From Companilactobacillus nuruki (lineage in GTDB: Bacteria > Bacillota > Bacilli > Lactobacillales > Lactobacillaceae): 64,000 nucleotides of DNA. The notes under the pieces were generated by a model. It ran no database searches. It was given only the letters and a program-made list of their open reading frames with translations, and had not been told where the DNA came from. The stretch is from contig NZ_NIPR01000061.1 in the NCBI RefSeq assembly GCF_002872255.1, positions 1 through 64,000 on the forward strand, written 5' to 3'. Position numbers and translations under genes: made by a program. Of this stretch, positions 35,913 through 44,221 are shown piece by piece (positions within the stretch are counted from its first letter, which is position 1; each line of letters starts with the position of its first letter).

Positions 35913-37343
35913 CTATAAATTTGGATCCATCTTAAATGTTAATTTACTCAATTCTGTCCCTTGAGTAACTAAATCAGCAAGATGTTTCATTGTTTCTTCA
36001 TTGTAATGCTTTACAATTTCATGGTTTTGTTCTGTTAAATAATCTGTCAAAGCATCTCCTGACATAGTTACCGCCTTTTGATCTACTTCATTGATCTTAC
36101 GACGTGCCCATTCTGACAAAGCTTTTTGATAATCTAAGTTAGGTTCTACAAATTCCTTGTAATGTGATTCTACTACCATTGCTAAGGCCTCATACATCCA
36201 ATATGCGCTCTTTAAGTCCATCTTTTCAGGTGTGTAACTATATGATTCATCAATATCTTTAGCATTTGTAAAGAATGGTACTTGCGGACAGAAACTAGGG
36301 ATACCGAATCCAGTCCATTCAACACCTGCAGCGCCATTCTTATCCGAATCTCTCATTTGAAGAATGTGTGAATTAGCTGTACGGGAAAGTGAAATTGCAC
36401 GATATGTCTTCTTATCATGTTCACTACCGCTACCTAGTGGGTCATATTTTGTTTCATTATAATGTGATTTCAAAATATACTGAATATCTTCAACAGCAAT
36501 CTTTCTTTCTGGTTTTCTGATGAATGGTAATTCAGCAGACTCTGGATCTTGTGTATCATCAGATGGATTCAAATAGCGTTGTGCAAACCAAACACGTGGT
36601 GTGTTGTAATGATGATCTTTTTCAGTATCTGTACCAAAGATATGTCTGAAATCCCAACGATCAAAGTCAGGATTCAAATCATGTTCAGATACAAATTCTT
36701 GAATACCATCAGCCCACATATAATTATCAGAATCATTGAAATCAATGTCTTGAATTGCGACTTGGTTAGCAGCTACGGCATATGAATCGTCTGGAATACG
36801 TACAGCTACCCACTGATGACCAGTAACAACCTCCATATACCAAACTTCATTTTTATCATTGAATTGCAGACCATTACCTTCAGCTGAACCATATTTAGCA
36901 ACTAAATTTCCTAAATATTTAACACCATCACGAGCTGAGTCAATATATGGCAATACCAAGGTAGCTAATGAATCTTCAGCTAGACCGTTCTTAACATATG
37001 GATCGAAAGCTAGCACCTTTTCGTTAGCATAAACACTTTCCGTTGCACTCATACCAACGTTTTTTTCGTTAAAACCATCTTCCTCATTAGGACCTGTACT
37101 TTGATCAGCATCAAGTGTTGATGTATAACGATAACCACTTTCTGGGTATGGTGCTGTCATTTGATTATATGGTGATGTATAGGTTGTATCACGTCCTGAA
37201 ACAGCTGGTTGGACGATGATACGTTTTCTATAAATTGCATTCAAGCGATCTTCATTTCTGGAGATGTAAGTTGCTCCGTCCATTGAGGCCTTCTTACCTA
37301 CCATGATTGATGTACATGCTGATAATTCAATACGATCTGTCAT
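35913..37343 (-). CDS. C69 family dipeptidase (PepD-like), copy 2
   Basis: 476 residues, nucleophile Cys in LSACTSIMVGKKA (Cys9). It has the same family motifs as copy 1 (NEDR, VGMSATESV, SRTANSHILQMR) and clear similarity throughout, so it arose by duplication. Unlike copy 1 it sits in an operon behind an OPT peptide transporter and a PqqD-like gene (28 bp gap). That suggests it cleaves the peptides imported by that transporter in the cytosol. AAGGGGA precedes the ATG. Confidence 0.9.
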   Translation of the reverse strand: MTDRIELSACTSIMVGKKASMDGATYISRNEDRLNAIYRKRIIVQPAVSGRDTTYTSPYNQMTAPYPESGYRYTSTLDADQSTGPNEEDGFNEKNVGMSATESVYANEKVLAFDPYVKNGLAEDSLATLVLPYIDSARDGVKYLGNLVAKYGSAEGNGLQFNDKNEVWYMEVVTGHQWVAVRIPDDSYAVAANQVAIQDIDFNDSDNYMWADGIQEFVSEHDLNPDFDRWDFRHIFGTDTEKDHHYNTPRVWFAQRYLNPSDDTQDPESAELPFIRKPERKIAVEDIQYILKSHYNETKYDPLGSGSEHDKKTYRAISLSRTANSHILQMRDSDKNGAAGVEWTGFGIPSFCPQVPFFTNAKDIDESYSYTPEKMDLKSAYWMYEALAMVVESHYKEFVEPNLDYQKALSEWARRKINEVDQKAVTMSGDALTDYLTEQNHEIVKHYNEETMKHLADLVTQGTELSKLTFKMDPNL

Positions 37344-37371
37344 TTTAATATCCCCTTAAATTATTTAATTA

Positions 37372-37728
37372 TTATGATACTCGTTCTATTAAGTGATCAA
37401 CGTTCTCAATTTGTTGTAAGAACAAAATCAATCTTGTATAACGATATTTATCTGTGTCAGGAAACTTTTCGGCAAGCTCTTTACCAATTTCATAGGCATT
37501 ACGTTGACCATTAACCTTCGTAAAAACATAACTACCGTACTCATCCATTTCTAAATAGGATTTCTCAGGAATGTTCATACGTAGTTTACGAAAAAATTTT
37601 TGAATTGGATGGTTCTGTTCCCGCACAATTGTGATGATTCCTGCTTTTCTGGTATAAGTTATCTCGGGATTCTTCTTAAAAACCATATGTTTTAAATCTT
37701 CTTCGGTCAACTCCGGACGTTTAGCCAT
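37372..37728 (-). CDS. PqqD-like small protein
   Basis: 118 residues. IPEKSYLEMDEYGSYVFTKVNGQRNAYEIGKELAEKF is the winged-helix PqqD/RRE-type pattern (a conserved LDxxGxxIWxxxDGxxTxxEI-like line). PqqD-type domains bind peptides and pass them to modifying enzymes. Here no radical-SAM or other modifying enzyme is present; instead the gene lies between an OPT transporter (14 bp upstream) and a C69 dipeptidase. A peptide-binding helper is a reasonable guess, no more. AGGAGGGCG precedes the ATG. Confidence 0.75.
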   Translation of the reverse strand: MAKRPELTEEDLKHMVFKKNPEITYTRKAGIITIVREQNHPIQKFFRKLRMNIPEKSYLEMDEYGSYVFTKVNGQRNAYEIGKELAEKFPDTDKYRYTRLILFLQQIENVDHLIERVS

Positions 37729-37742
37729 TTTTCGCCCTCCTA

Positions 37743-39656
37743 CTAATTCGTTTCCTTCTTAATATTAACTAATGGAATAATAATTGAAACTACTAATACT
37801 GCCAAAAGTATCAATCCCATTTCATTGCTACCAGCAAATCCAACAGGAGCTTTATCACTTAACACACCGGTTACATGTAAAATGATACCAATCAAGCCAA
37901 TGATTGAACCACCAGCAATCAAACCTGATGATAGGCTGACTCCACTTTGAACACGTCTGTCTTTGAGTTCTTTTTCTTTAGTGATCTTTTCAATCAATAG
38001 TTTGATTAACGCACCAACTAAAATAATTGATGTCGTTGAGATTGGTAGATAGAATCCTAAAGCAACCGTCATAATTGACAAACCTAACATCCAACAAACG
38101 ATTGCCATAACAACACCTACAATAATCATGATCCATGGCAAATTACCTGACATGATACCAGTTGTCAATGTGGCAATTAAGTTAGCTTGTGGCATACCAA
38201 ATGGTGGATTGGAACCAGTAATCTTTAGTTGTGGCTCTAGGATAACAGTTGTTCCAACAACCACAATAACACCGATCAAAGCAGCAATCATAAAGTACTT
38301 CATCATTTCTTTTTTATTACCACCAATAACATAATCAACCTTTTGAGTCTGCATGTAAGCACCGCCTACAGAAATGGCAGTAACTATGAAGACCCCGAAC
38401 AAAAGTAATACTTGATTATTAGCATTGCTAGTCCAACCAAAAATAACAAAAACCAAGGTCATAATAACTAATGAAGCAATAGTCATACCTGAAACAGGCG
38501 CATTAGAACACCCAATTGTTCCAGCTAATCTTGCAGAAACAATAACGAAAAGTAATGCCAATATGATAGAAAGAATTCCACCAACAACAGCCATTAAAAT
38601 ATTACCTGAAATAAAGAAACCAACGACAAAAATTGCAATTACAGCAATAATTAGTGACCAAACGCCTAACATATTACGATCTTCACTATTGCCATTTCTA
38701 GCATTCAAGGTCTTCTTGATCGACGTTATAATAACTGGAATCAATTTAACAGCACCAACGATACCACCACAAAGCATCATCCCGGCACCAATGTATTTCG
38801 AATAAGAACCAGCAACTTGGTCAACACCCATCTGGTTGACGGCAATAGTTACGTCATTCCAGTCCTTAGCGTGATTGCCAGCCATTTGTGTAAAGTTAGC
38901 AATCAAAGGCGTGATTGCAAAATTTGATAGAATTGATCCGGCAAACATTGTTAAAGCAACATCTAAACCAACGACAAACCCAATACCAGCCAACATCGGG
39001 TTAACCTCAGTCGACATTTTCCAGCGATAAAACGAGTTTCCAACATAGGTAATAGTACTATTTACCCAACCAAATACTTGAGTTGTTAATACTGTTAAAA
39101 TACCACCAATACCAAAGCCGATTCCCATGAATTTCAATGAATCCCCACCAGCTTCAGAAGCAACTAATGCTTCTGAAATAGCCATTGATTCGGGATAAAC
39201 AAGTTTCCCATGTTCTTCAACTATCAAATAGTTTTCAACTAACGAAGCTGTACCAATAGCAAACAGTACTGCCAAGCCTCCAACTAAAATACCAGAAATA
39301 AAATTAACTCTTCCACCAATAACAATAATGGCAGGTAAAACATAAATCATCCCACTAGCAATAGATTCACCACCACTAGACATTCCTTGAAGAAGGTTCT
39401 TTCCCAAAATCCCCTTCTTCTTGGCAAACGCTGCAATCAAACCAGAACCAATAATAGATCCTGGAATACCGGCGGCAACTGTTAATCCAGCTTTCATACC
39501 TGAATAAGCCGTTGAAGCAGCAAAAATAATTGCCAAAATTGCACCCATGATCATAACAATCGAGCTACCGCCATGATTCTCCTTATCAGTCACATACGGT
39601 ACATATTTTTCTCCTGGTACACCACCATACGCAGACTGAGATAGGCTTTTTTTCAT
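37743..39656 (-). CDS. OPT family oligopeptide transporter
   Basis: About 637 residues from ATG at 39656 with GGGAGG upstream. About sixteen membrane segments are expected. YSGMKAGLTVAAGIPGSIIGSGLIAAF, GGESIASGMIYVLPAI and VYPESMAISEALVASEAGGDSLKFMGIGFGIGG are conserved OPT blocks. OPT proteins import peptides or metal-chelates by proton symport. It is the first gene of a three-gene operon with the PqqD-like and C69 genes. The 540-bp upstream gap has no recognised control element. Confidence 0.93.
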   Translation of the reverse strand: MKKSLSQSAYGGVPGEKYVPYVTDKENHGGSSIVMIMGAILAIIFAASTAYSGMKAGLTVAAGIPGSIIGSGLIAAFAKKKGILGKNLLQGMSSGGESIASGMIYVLPAIIVIGGRVNFISGILVGGLAVLFAIGTASLVENYLIVEEHGKLVYPESMAISEALVASEAGGDSLKFMGIGFGIGGILTVLTTQVFGWVNSTITYVGNSFYRWKMSTEVNPMLAGIGFVVGLDVALTMFAGSILSNFAITPLIANFTQMAGNHAKDWNDVTIAVNQMGVDQVAGSYSKYIGAGMMLCGGIVGAVKLIPVIITSIKKTLNARNGNSEDRNMLGVWSLIIAVIAIFVVGFFISGNILMAVVGGILSIILALLFVIVSARLAGTIGCSNAPVSGMTIASLVIMTLVFVIFGWTSNANNQVLLLFGVFIVTAISVGGAYMQTQKVDYVIGGNKKEMMKYFMIAALIGVIVVVGTTVILEPQLKITGSNPPFGMPQANLIATLTTGIMSGNLPWIMIIVGVVMAIVCWMLGLSIMTVALGFYLPISTTSIILVGALIKLLIEKITKEKELKDRRVQSGVSLSSGLIAGGSIIGLIGIILHVTGVLSDKAPVGFAGSNEMGLILLAVLVVSIIIPLVNIKKETN

Positions 39657-40193
39657 CTTAAAGGCCTCCCTAACTGACAAAGTAATTATTCATTAAAAAA
39701 TCATTGGTTAAAAAAATATTGCCCCAAAATTATAACCTCCAAAAATATATTCCATGATTTCTTTTTTGTTAATCACTAGTCAATTTTCTTAGTTCCGCTT
39801 TCATGGTACCGCCTTCATTTACAAAAGGCAACCGAAAATGTGATTTTTGTCACATTTGATAAAAAACATTTTTGTCTATTTTGAATGAACAGTTGTCTTC
39901 TACAAGTGACAAAGGATTGATAAATTAATATTCATTAATTTGATTTTAATATTATTAGTTTTAATATTTTTTTATCTAATTATCTTGTTAAAAAATCTAC
40001 AAGTGTAATTGGAGTTTTCATGAAAATTAAGCATTATTTTTACAATACGAGAATGATTTATTGGTTTTAAACTTAACAACTTTTTTTAGTAATTAATCAA
40101 TCTAATTTTTTAGATCATAAATGATCATTTAAAATCTTAAAATTACATTTTCCATGTAAAAATACTGAACTAATGAAAGGTATTATAAAACAT
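39657..40193. other. Long AT-rich gap upstream of the OPT operon
   Basis: About 540 bp with no convincing ORF or RNA gene. One small hairpin AAATGTGATTTTTGTCACATTT lies at about 39837-39858. A GGTACCGCC string at 39806-39814 recalls a T-box core, but nothing around it supports that. Confidence 0.4.
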
Positions 40194-40224
40194 AAAAAGA
40201 GCACACTTAAATGTGTGCTCTTTT
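40194..40224 (-). terminator. Intrinsic terminator of the LCP gene
   Basis: AAAAGAGCACAC-TTAAAT-GTGTGCTCTTTT hairpin overlapping the stop codon, with a T run on the minus strand. Confidence 0.85.
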
Positions 40225-41245
40225 AATAGGTATTATTAGTATAATAAGTAGTATCTAAACCATACGTATCATAATTGGTATCATCTTCATTTTTAAAGAA
40301 TGCTCTATTCTTAGCATTCAACTTTGTCTCGGTATTATTTAATGTCTTCGGTTCTAATTCAAGATTCTCTCTCAATTTATTCGAGGCATTTTGTATAGTA
40401 GTCGTTGGTAGTATTTGATATGAACTATCATTGATCCAGGCAGTTTGACCTTGAATCTGATTAAAGTCCATTGTCTTAGTACTATTGTGATATTTCAAAA
40501 CTATTTGATCAATTTGACTTGTTGTTAAATCAGTATTGATATCATTTCCCAATTTTTTGATCAAATCTGGTACTTTTACTAAATATTTGGGTTCTTCAAG
40601 TTTTTTAATAACTGCTTTCAAAACTTGCTGTTGCCTTAATTGACGTCCATAATCACCACGGGGATCTTGATAACGCATTCGAGCATATGTCAGAGCCTGC
40701 TTCCCATTTAAATGATGAGTTCCCTTGGGAATCGTCACACCATTAAATGAAACTTTTAAATCACTTGTTACAGTAACACCTCCGACAAAATCAACTGTTT
40801 TCTCAAGCGCCTCCATATTGATTGCCACATGATAATCTACCGGTACCCCTAGTAAATTGCCAACTGTTTTCTTGGCCATAGTTGATAAGCCAATGTTATA
40901 TGCTGCGTTAATTTTTTGAACATTCTTTTTCTTGTCGCCAACCATCTCAGCCAAAGCATCCCGTGGGATCGAATAAGCAACTGTTTTTTTCTTTTTAGGA
41001 TTCAAAGTTAATAGCATCATTGTGTCCGAATTGCCACGGTCAACTCGCCCATCAGTTCCAGTATCGGCTCCCAATAATAAAATAGAAAAAGGTTTACTAT
41101 TGTCGATCTTTTTAGATACAGACTTATCACCAGTATTCAAAGCATTCAAAGACTGTTGAGTCCGATAAACAAATATTCCCCCCACTATCAAAATTGCAGC
41201 TATTATTACACCTAATATGGTAAATACTATTTTTGTTTTTTTCAT
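40223..41245 (-). CDS. LytR-CpsA-Psr (LCP) family cell-wall ligase
   Basis: 340 residues with an N-terminal membrane anchor (IVFTILGVIIAAILIVGGIFVY) and an external LCP domain. FSILLLGADTGTDGRVDRGNSDTMMLLTLNP, SIPRDALAEM, GGVTVTSDL and ALTYARMRYQDPRGDYGRQLRQQQVL are family blocks holding the Arg and Asp residues that bind polyprenyl-pyrophosphate. LCP proteins attach teichoic acid or capsule polymers to peptidoglycan. It is monocistronic, with a hairpin overlapping the stop codon. The ribosome site before the ATG is weak (AGGATA). Confidence 0.93.
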   Translation of the reverse strand: MKKTKIVFTILGVIIAAILIVGGIFVYRTQQSLNALNTGDKSVSKKIDNSKPFSILLLGADTGTDGRVDRGNSDTMMLLTLNPKKKKTVAYSIPRDALAEMVGDKKKNVQKINAAYNIGLSTMAKKTVGNLLGVPVDYHVAINMEALEKTVDFVGGVTVTSDLKVSFNGVTIPKGTHHLNGKQALTYARMRYQDPRGDYGRQLRQQQVLKAVIKKLEEPKYLVKVPDLIKKLGNDINTDLTTSQIDQIVLKYHNSTKTMDFNQIQGQTAWINDSSYQILPTTTIQNASNKLRENLELEPKTLNNTETKLNAKNRAFFKNEDDTNYDTYGLDTTYYTNNTY

Positions 41246-41400
41246 TAATTTATATCCTATTATTTATTAGTCATCATTGTAAAACAAATCACCCGTCTTC
41301 AGCAAATTATCAAAGAGACATATTTTTAAAATATCGCTTTCATATTTCAAATTACAATGTTAATCTCAATCTATATATTCTATTTAGGGGGCAGTGCTAT

Positions 41401-41889
41401 ATGCCAGAATTAGCAGACGGCTTAATTATTATCGATATGCAAAAGGCTTTACAATATAGCTATAATTTCAATGGATTGATTCAAAATATCAACGAAAGAA
41501 TCAGTCTTTATCGTCAATCCAACCTACCAATTATTTTTATTCAACATAATGATCAAGATGTCGTTCGAGGTAGTGAGCTTTGGCAATTATCTGGAAAATT
41601 AGACAAACAAAAAGAAGATCTTGTCGTGGAAAAATTTCACCCCAATGCCTTTTATCAAACTAATTTAAATAAAGTCCTAATGCAACACGGAATTAGAACC
41701 ATCGAACTTTGTGGTGCACAGACTGAATATTGTTGTAATGCCACAATTGTTATGGCCCACGGTCTTGGTTATAAAATAACTATGAAACATGATATGACAA
41801 CAACCTTTGATAATGATTATATGATTGCTGAAGATACGATCTCATTTTTCGAAAATATTTGGAACAATCGATTTGTGGAATTTCAATAA
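41401..41889 (+). CDS. Isochorismatase-like cysteine hydrolase
   Basis: 162 residues from ATG at 41401, with AGGGGG upstream; the frame is open earlier but without a ribosome site. The triad of the isochorismatase superfamily is visible: Asp in IIIDMQKAL, Lys in VVEKFHPNAF and Cys in LCGAQTEYCCNAT. The family includes nicotinamidases, isochorismatases and N-carbamoyl hydrolases; the short length and TEYCC text fit the generic cysteine hydrolase group. It converges on the 42094-42372 gene over a hairpin core repeat. Confidence 0.88.
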   Translation: MPELADGLIIIDMQKALQYSYNFNGLIQNINERISLYRQSNLPIIFIQHNDQDVVRGSELWQLSGKLDKQKEDLVVEKFHPNAFYQTNLNKVLMQHGIRTIELCGAQTEYCCNATIVMAHGLGYKITMKHDMTTTFDNDYMIAEDTISFFENIWNNRFVEFQ

Positions 41890-41975
41890 AAGTATTCTGC
41901 ACTCCGTTATATGCTAGATAATTGTTATTTTTGAATTTAACCGTAAAAAAATTTATTTAATTTTTTAACATATCA

Positions 41976-42037
41976 AATATAGCCTGTATTGATATCAACT
42001 ACGTTTCTTAAACACAGTCGATTCAACACAGACTATT
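41976..42037 (+). repeat. Hairpin core repeat, copy 4
   Basis: AATATAGCCTGTATTGATATCAACTACG...TTCAACACAGACTATTT, a more degenerate copy with the same order of blocks and the same TTTATTTTG-like tail. It lies between converging genes. Confidence 0.7.
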
Positions 42038-42093
42038 TATTTGCTCAAAACTATTTCAATAATAAAATATACAATGGTTATCTAACTTGGGAA

Positions 42094-42372
42094 TCAAGAA
42101 TTCTTTGCATAAGTTGCCGCACTGTGTACCAGTTCATAACCGTTTAAATTTAATTTTCCTAACACTTGATTGATAATTTTGTCAGGATATTCTTTCTCTA
42201 TTTTGTATACCAGATAATACTTCGAAGAATCATCCGCAATGATCCATCGTCCAATTTTTGTTAATTCTGGGTACGCTTTTGGATTGAAATCAACCGAACG
42301 ATTAAAATCTATCGTGATTATTTCTCCCTCAAACCAACTGATATATTTCAAAGCTCTAGGTAAGTTAGACAT
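42094..42372 (-). CDS. Unrecognised 92-residue protein
   Basis: A small soluble protein with alternating strands and helices: YISWFEGEIITIDFNRSV, GRWIIADDSSKYYLVYKIEK and INQVLGKLNLNGYELVHS. No signal peptide or metal motif. AAGGGATG precedes the ATG. I do not recognise the family. It is monocistronic, lying between a hairpin repeat and thioredoxin. Confidence 0.6.
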   Translation of the reverse strand: MSNLPRALKYISWFEGEIITIDFNRSVDFNPKAYPELTKIGRWIIADDSSKYYLVYKIEKEYPDKIINQVLGKLNLNGYELVHSAATYAKNS

Positions 42373-42510
42373 TCACAATCATCCCTTTTAAATAGAATTT
42401 GAAACCGTTTCATCAAAGGTAATATACCACGATTTCATATATAAAAAAGGTCAACTTCAGATAATTTGTAAAAATATAGATATTGGAATAAACGCATTTT
42501 ATTTTGCTAA

Positions 42511-42555
42511 AATAATAAGGCCAGTAATCAAAGTACGATTACTAGCCTTATTATT
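42511..42555 (-). terminator. Intrinsic terminator of thioredoxin
   Basis: AATAATAAGGCCAGTAATC / GATTACTAGCCTTATTATT stem with one mismatch and a 7-nt loop. Confidence 0.75.
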
Positions 42556-42578
42556 TACAATTATGTGTATTTTTTACT

Positions 42579-42905
42579 CTACATAAATTTTTCTAATTCC
42601 ATACGGAACTTCTCTTCTGGTTGATAACCAACCAAACGACCTACAACATTTCCATCTTTTTTAACGATAAAAGTAGGAATACCTTGAATCCCAAAATTAT
42701 TAGGTGTTTCAGGATTATGATCAACATTCATAGATGTAAACTTAATCTTATCACCCAATTCATCTGTTGAAGATAGCTTCTCCAAAATTGGATTCATCAT
42801 TTTACATGGAGGACACCAATCTGCATTAAAATCTGTAATAACTAGGCCTTGGCTAGTCTCATCGTTGAATGTCTTATCTGATAATTCTGTAATATTAGCC
42901 ATCAT
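42579..42905 (-). CDS. trxA: Thioredoxin
   Basis: 108 residues with the active site WCPPCK (Cys31, Cys34 from the first ATG); CPPC is a common variant of CGPC. A cis-Pro segment GIQGIPTFIVKKDG follows. Two ATGs in tandem (42905, 42902) follow AAGGAG, and either may be used. It is divergent from a CsoR/CstR-like repressor gene, and both promoters carry a TACCC-N4-GGGTA site. That links this thioredoxin to a metal- or sulfur-responsive switch. Confidence 0.92.
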   Translation of the reverse strand: MMANITELSDKTFNDETSQGLVITDFNADWCPPCKMMNPILEKLSSTDELGDKIKFTSMNVDHNPETPNNFGIQGIPTFIVKKDGNVVGRLVGYQPEEKFRMELEKFM

Positions 42906-42939
42906 TCAATCTCCTTCTCATATCTATGTGTTTTAAATA

Positions 42940-42953
42940 TACCCCCTAGGGTA
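42940..42953. promoter_or_regulatory. CsoR/CstR-type operator at trxA
   Basis: TACCCCCTAGGGTA (TACCC-N4-GGGTA), 35 bp before the trxA start. The flanks are AT-rich, as usual for this family. Confidence 0.65.
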
Positions 42954-43019
42954 AAAATAATCAACTATTTCGTTCTATCAGTGTTCTTCAATAAATTAAT
43001 GCAATTATTTGCTACCCAT

Positions 43020-43033
43020 TACCCTTATGGGTA
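43020..43033. promoter_or_regulatory. CsoR/CstR-type operator at the repressor gene
   Basis: TACCCTTATGGGTA, the same TACCC-N4-GGGTA form, 37 bp before the repressor start. A half-site TACCC lies just upstream at 43013-43017. Confidence 0.65.
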
Positions 43034-43069
43034 TAATTACCAGTAATAAACCAATTTGGGAGGTTAATT

Positions 43070-43339
43070 ATGTCACAAACGCCCGAAGAAATAGCCAGCA
43101 AAAAAATCACTAGTCGTCTGAAACGGTCTCGTGGTCAATTGGAGGCCGTTTTAAGAATGATGGATGAAAATAAGTCCTGTGATGAGGTCCTAATGCAACT
43201 ATCCGCAGTTAAGTCCAGTGTCGACAAGGCAATGAAACTAGTTATTGCTCAAAATATCCGTAAAAATAGCAACTGTACCGATGAAAAACAATTAGAAGAA
43301 TTACAAAAGTCTCTTGATTTGATGTTAAAAACTAAATAA
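43070..43339 (+). CDS. CsoR/CstR/FrmR family repressor with unusual ligand set
   Basis: 89 residues of the DUF156 four-helix family: ITSRLKRSRGQLEAVLRMMDENKSCDEVLMQLSAVKSSVDKAM. The first ligand Cys is present (Cys37). The His of copper sensors (25 residues on) is Asn62, and the second Cys position (29 residues on) is Asn66; the only other Cys is Cys69, about one helical turn later. The missing His argues against Cu(I) sensing and recalls persulfide sensors such as CstR, but with a displaced second Cys. It is divergent from trxA with shared-type operators. GGGAGG precedes the ATG. Confidence 0.88.
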   Translation: MSQTPEEIASKKITSRLKRSRGQLEAVLRMMDENKSCDEVLMQLSAVKSSVDKAMKLVIAQNIRKNSNCTDEKQLEELQKSLDLMLKTK

Positions 43340-43387
43340 AAAAACTGACTTGTTAGCTACGAAAACGGCTTTCAAGTCAGTTTTTTA
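43338..43387 (+). terminator. Intrinsic terminator of the CsoR-like gene
   Basis: AAAAAACTGACTTG...CAAGTCAGTTTTTT stem with an internal loop and a T run, directly after the stop codon. Confidence 0.8.
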
Positions 43388-43508
43388 TTATTCTGTTGAA
43401 ATGTATTCAAGAGAACCGAATTACTTACACCCTCATAATATTGATAATTATATCGTTATTTAATTATACGTATTTATTTCAACCAGTTCAGTAAAATCAA
43501 GTGTCTAG

Positions 43509-44210
43509 TTAAAGCATCAAACCAACTGAATAGTGAATCGCCATAGTTATAAGTCCAACAATAATATTTCTAACCATTGCCGTTTTAACTAGACCATCAC
43601 CCAATTTAGCACTTAAATATCCTGTCAAGGCCACTGACAAAGTAACCGCCAAAATCGTTCCCGGCCACTGAATCGAAACTGGTAAAAATGTCATTGCTAC
43701 AAGTGGAAATATTCCGCCTGAAGCAGCTGATACTAAGGAAGAAAACGCCGCATCCCAAGGACTCATATAATGGCCTAACTGCAAATCATATTTAACCCTC
43801 ACAACTGTTCTCAGGGCATCTTTGTTCATTAATTCTTCAGCAATTTTTCCAGCTGTTTTACTAGAAACACCACGATTCTCATAATATTTTGCAACAACTG
43901 CCAACTCATCTTGGTAATTAGTTTTTATCAGCTCACGTTCTTTTTCAATTGCAGCTCTTTCTGTATCCTTTTGAGAGCTAACTGAAGCGTATTCTCCAGA
44001 AGCCATTGAAAAAGCACATGCTAATAGGTCAGATAGACCAGCGATAAAAATAGTAAATTGATTAGTAGTCGCTACAGCAACCGAGAATAATACCCCAACG
44101 ACAGTCAAGATTCCATCATTCGAACCTAGTACCCCAGCACGTAGAGTATTAGAACGTTCAGCCATAGTCTTCTTTTGCTTCTTTGATTTGGAAATTGTTA
44201 AATTTTTCAT
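43509..44210 (-). CDS. VIT1/CCC1 family iron/manganese transporter
   Basis: 233 residues with about five membrane segments. LRAGVLGSNDGILTVVGVLFSVA near the N-terminus and SASGGIFPLVAMTFLP are VIT1/CCC1 blocks. The cytosolic helix-rich middle has SGEYASVSSQKDTERAAIEKERELI, which holds the Glu residues that bind metal in VIT1. It moves Fe(II) or Mn(II) out of the cytosol. It lies 11 bp after a paralogous gene. AGGAGAG precedes the ATG. Confidence 0.9.
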   Translation of the reverse strand: MKNLTISKSKKQKKTMAERSNTLRAGVLGSNDGILTVVGVLFSVAVATTNQFTIFIAGLSDLLACAFSMASGEYASVSSQKDTERAAIEKERELIKTNYQDELAVVAKYYENRGVSSKTAGKIAEELMNKDALRTVVRVKYDLQLGHYMSPWDAAFSSLVSAASGGIFPLVAMTFLPVSIQWPGTILAVTLSVALTGYLSAKLGDGLVKTAMVRNIIVGLITMAIHYSVGLML

Positions 44211-44221
44211 TCTAATCTCTC

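Noticed and set aside
39803-39814. TGGTACCGCC-like string recalling a T-box core upstream of the OPT operon
   Set aside because: GGTACC is palindromic and common; there is no stem I, specifier loop or following terminator on either strand, and no plus-strand gene follows it.
41233-41400. Longer start for the isochorismatase-like protein
   Set aside because: The extension has no ribosome site and overlaps the LCP gene start; ATG at 41401 follows AGGGGG and begins exactly at the conserved fold.
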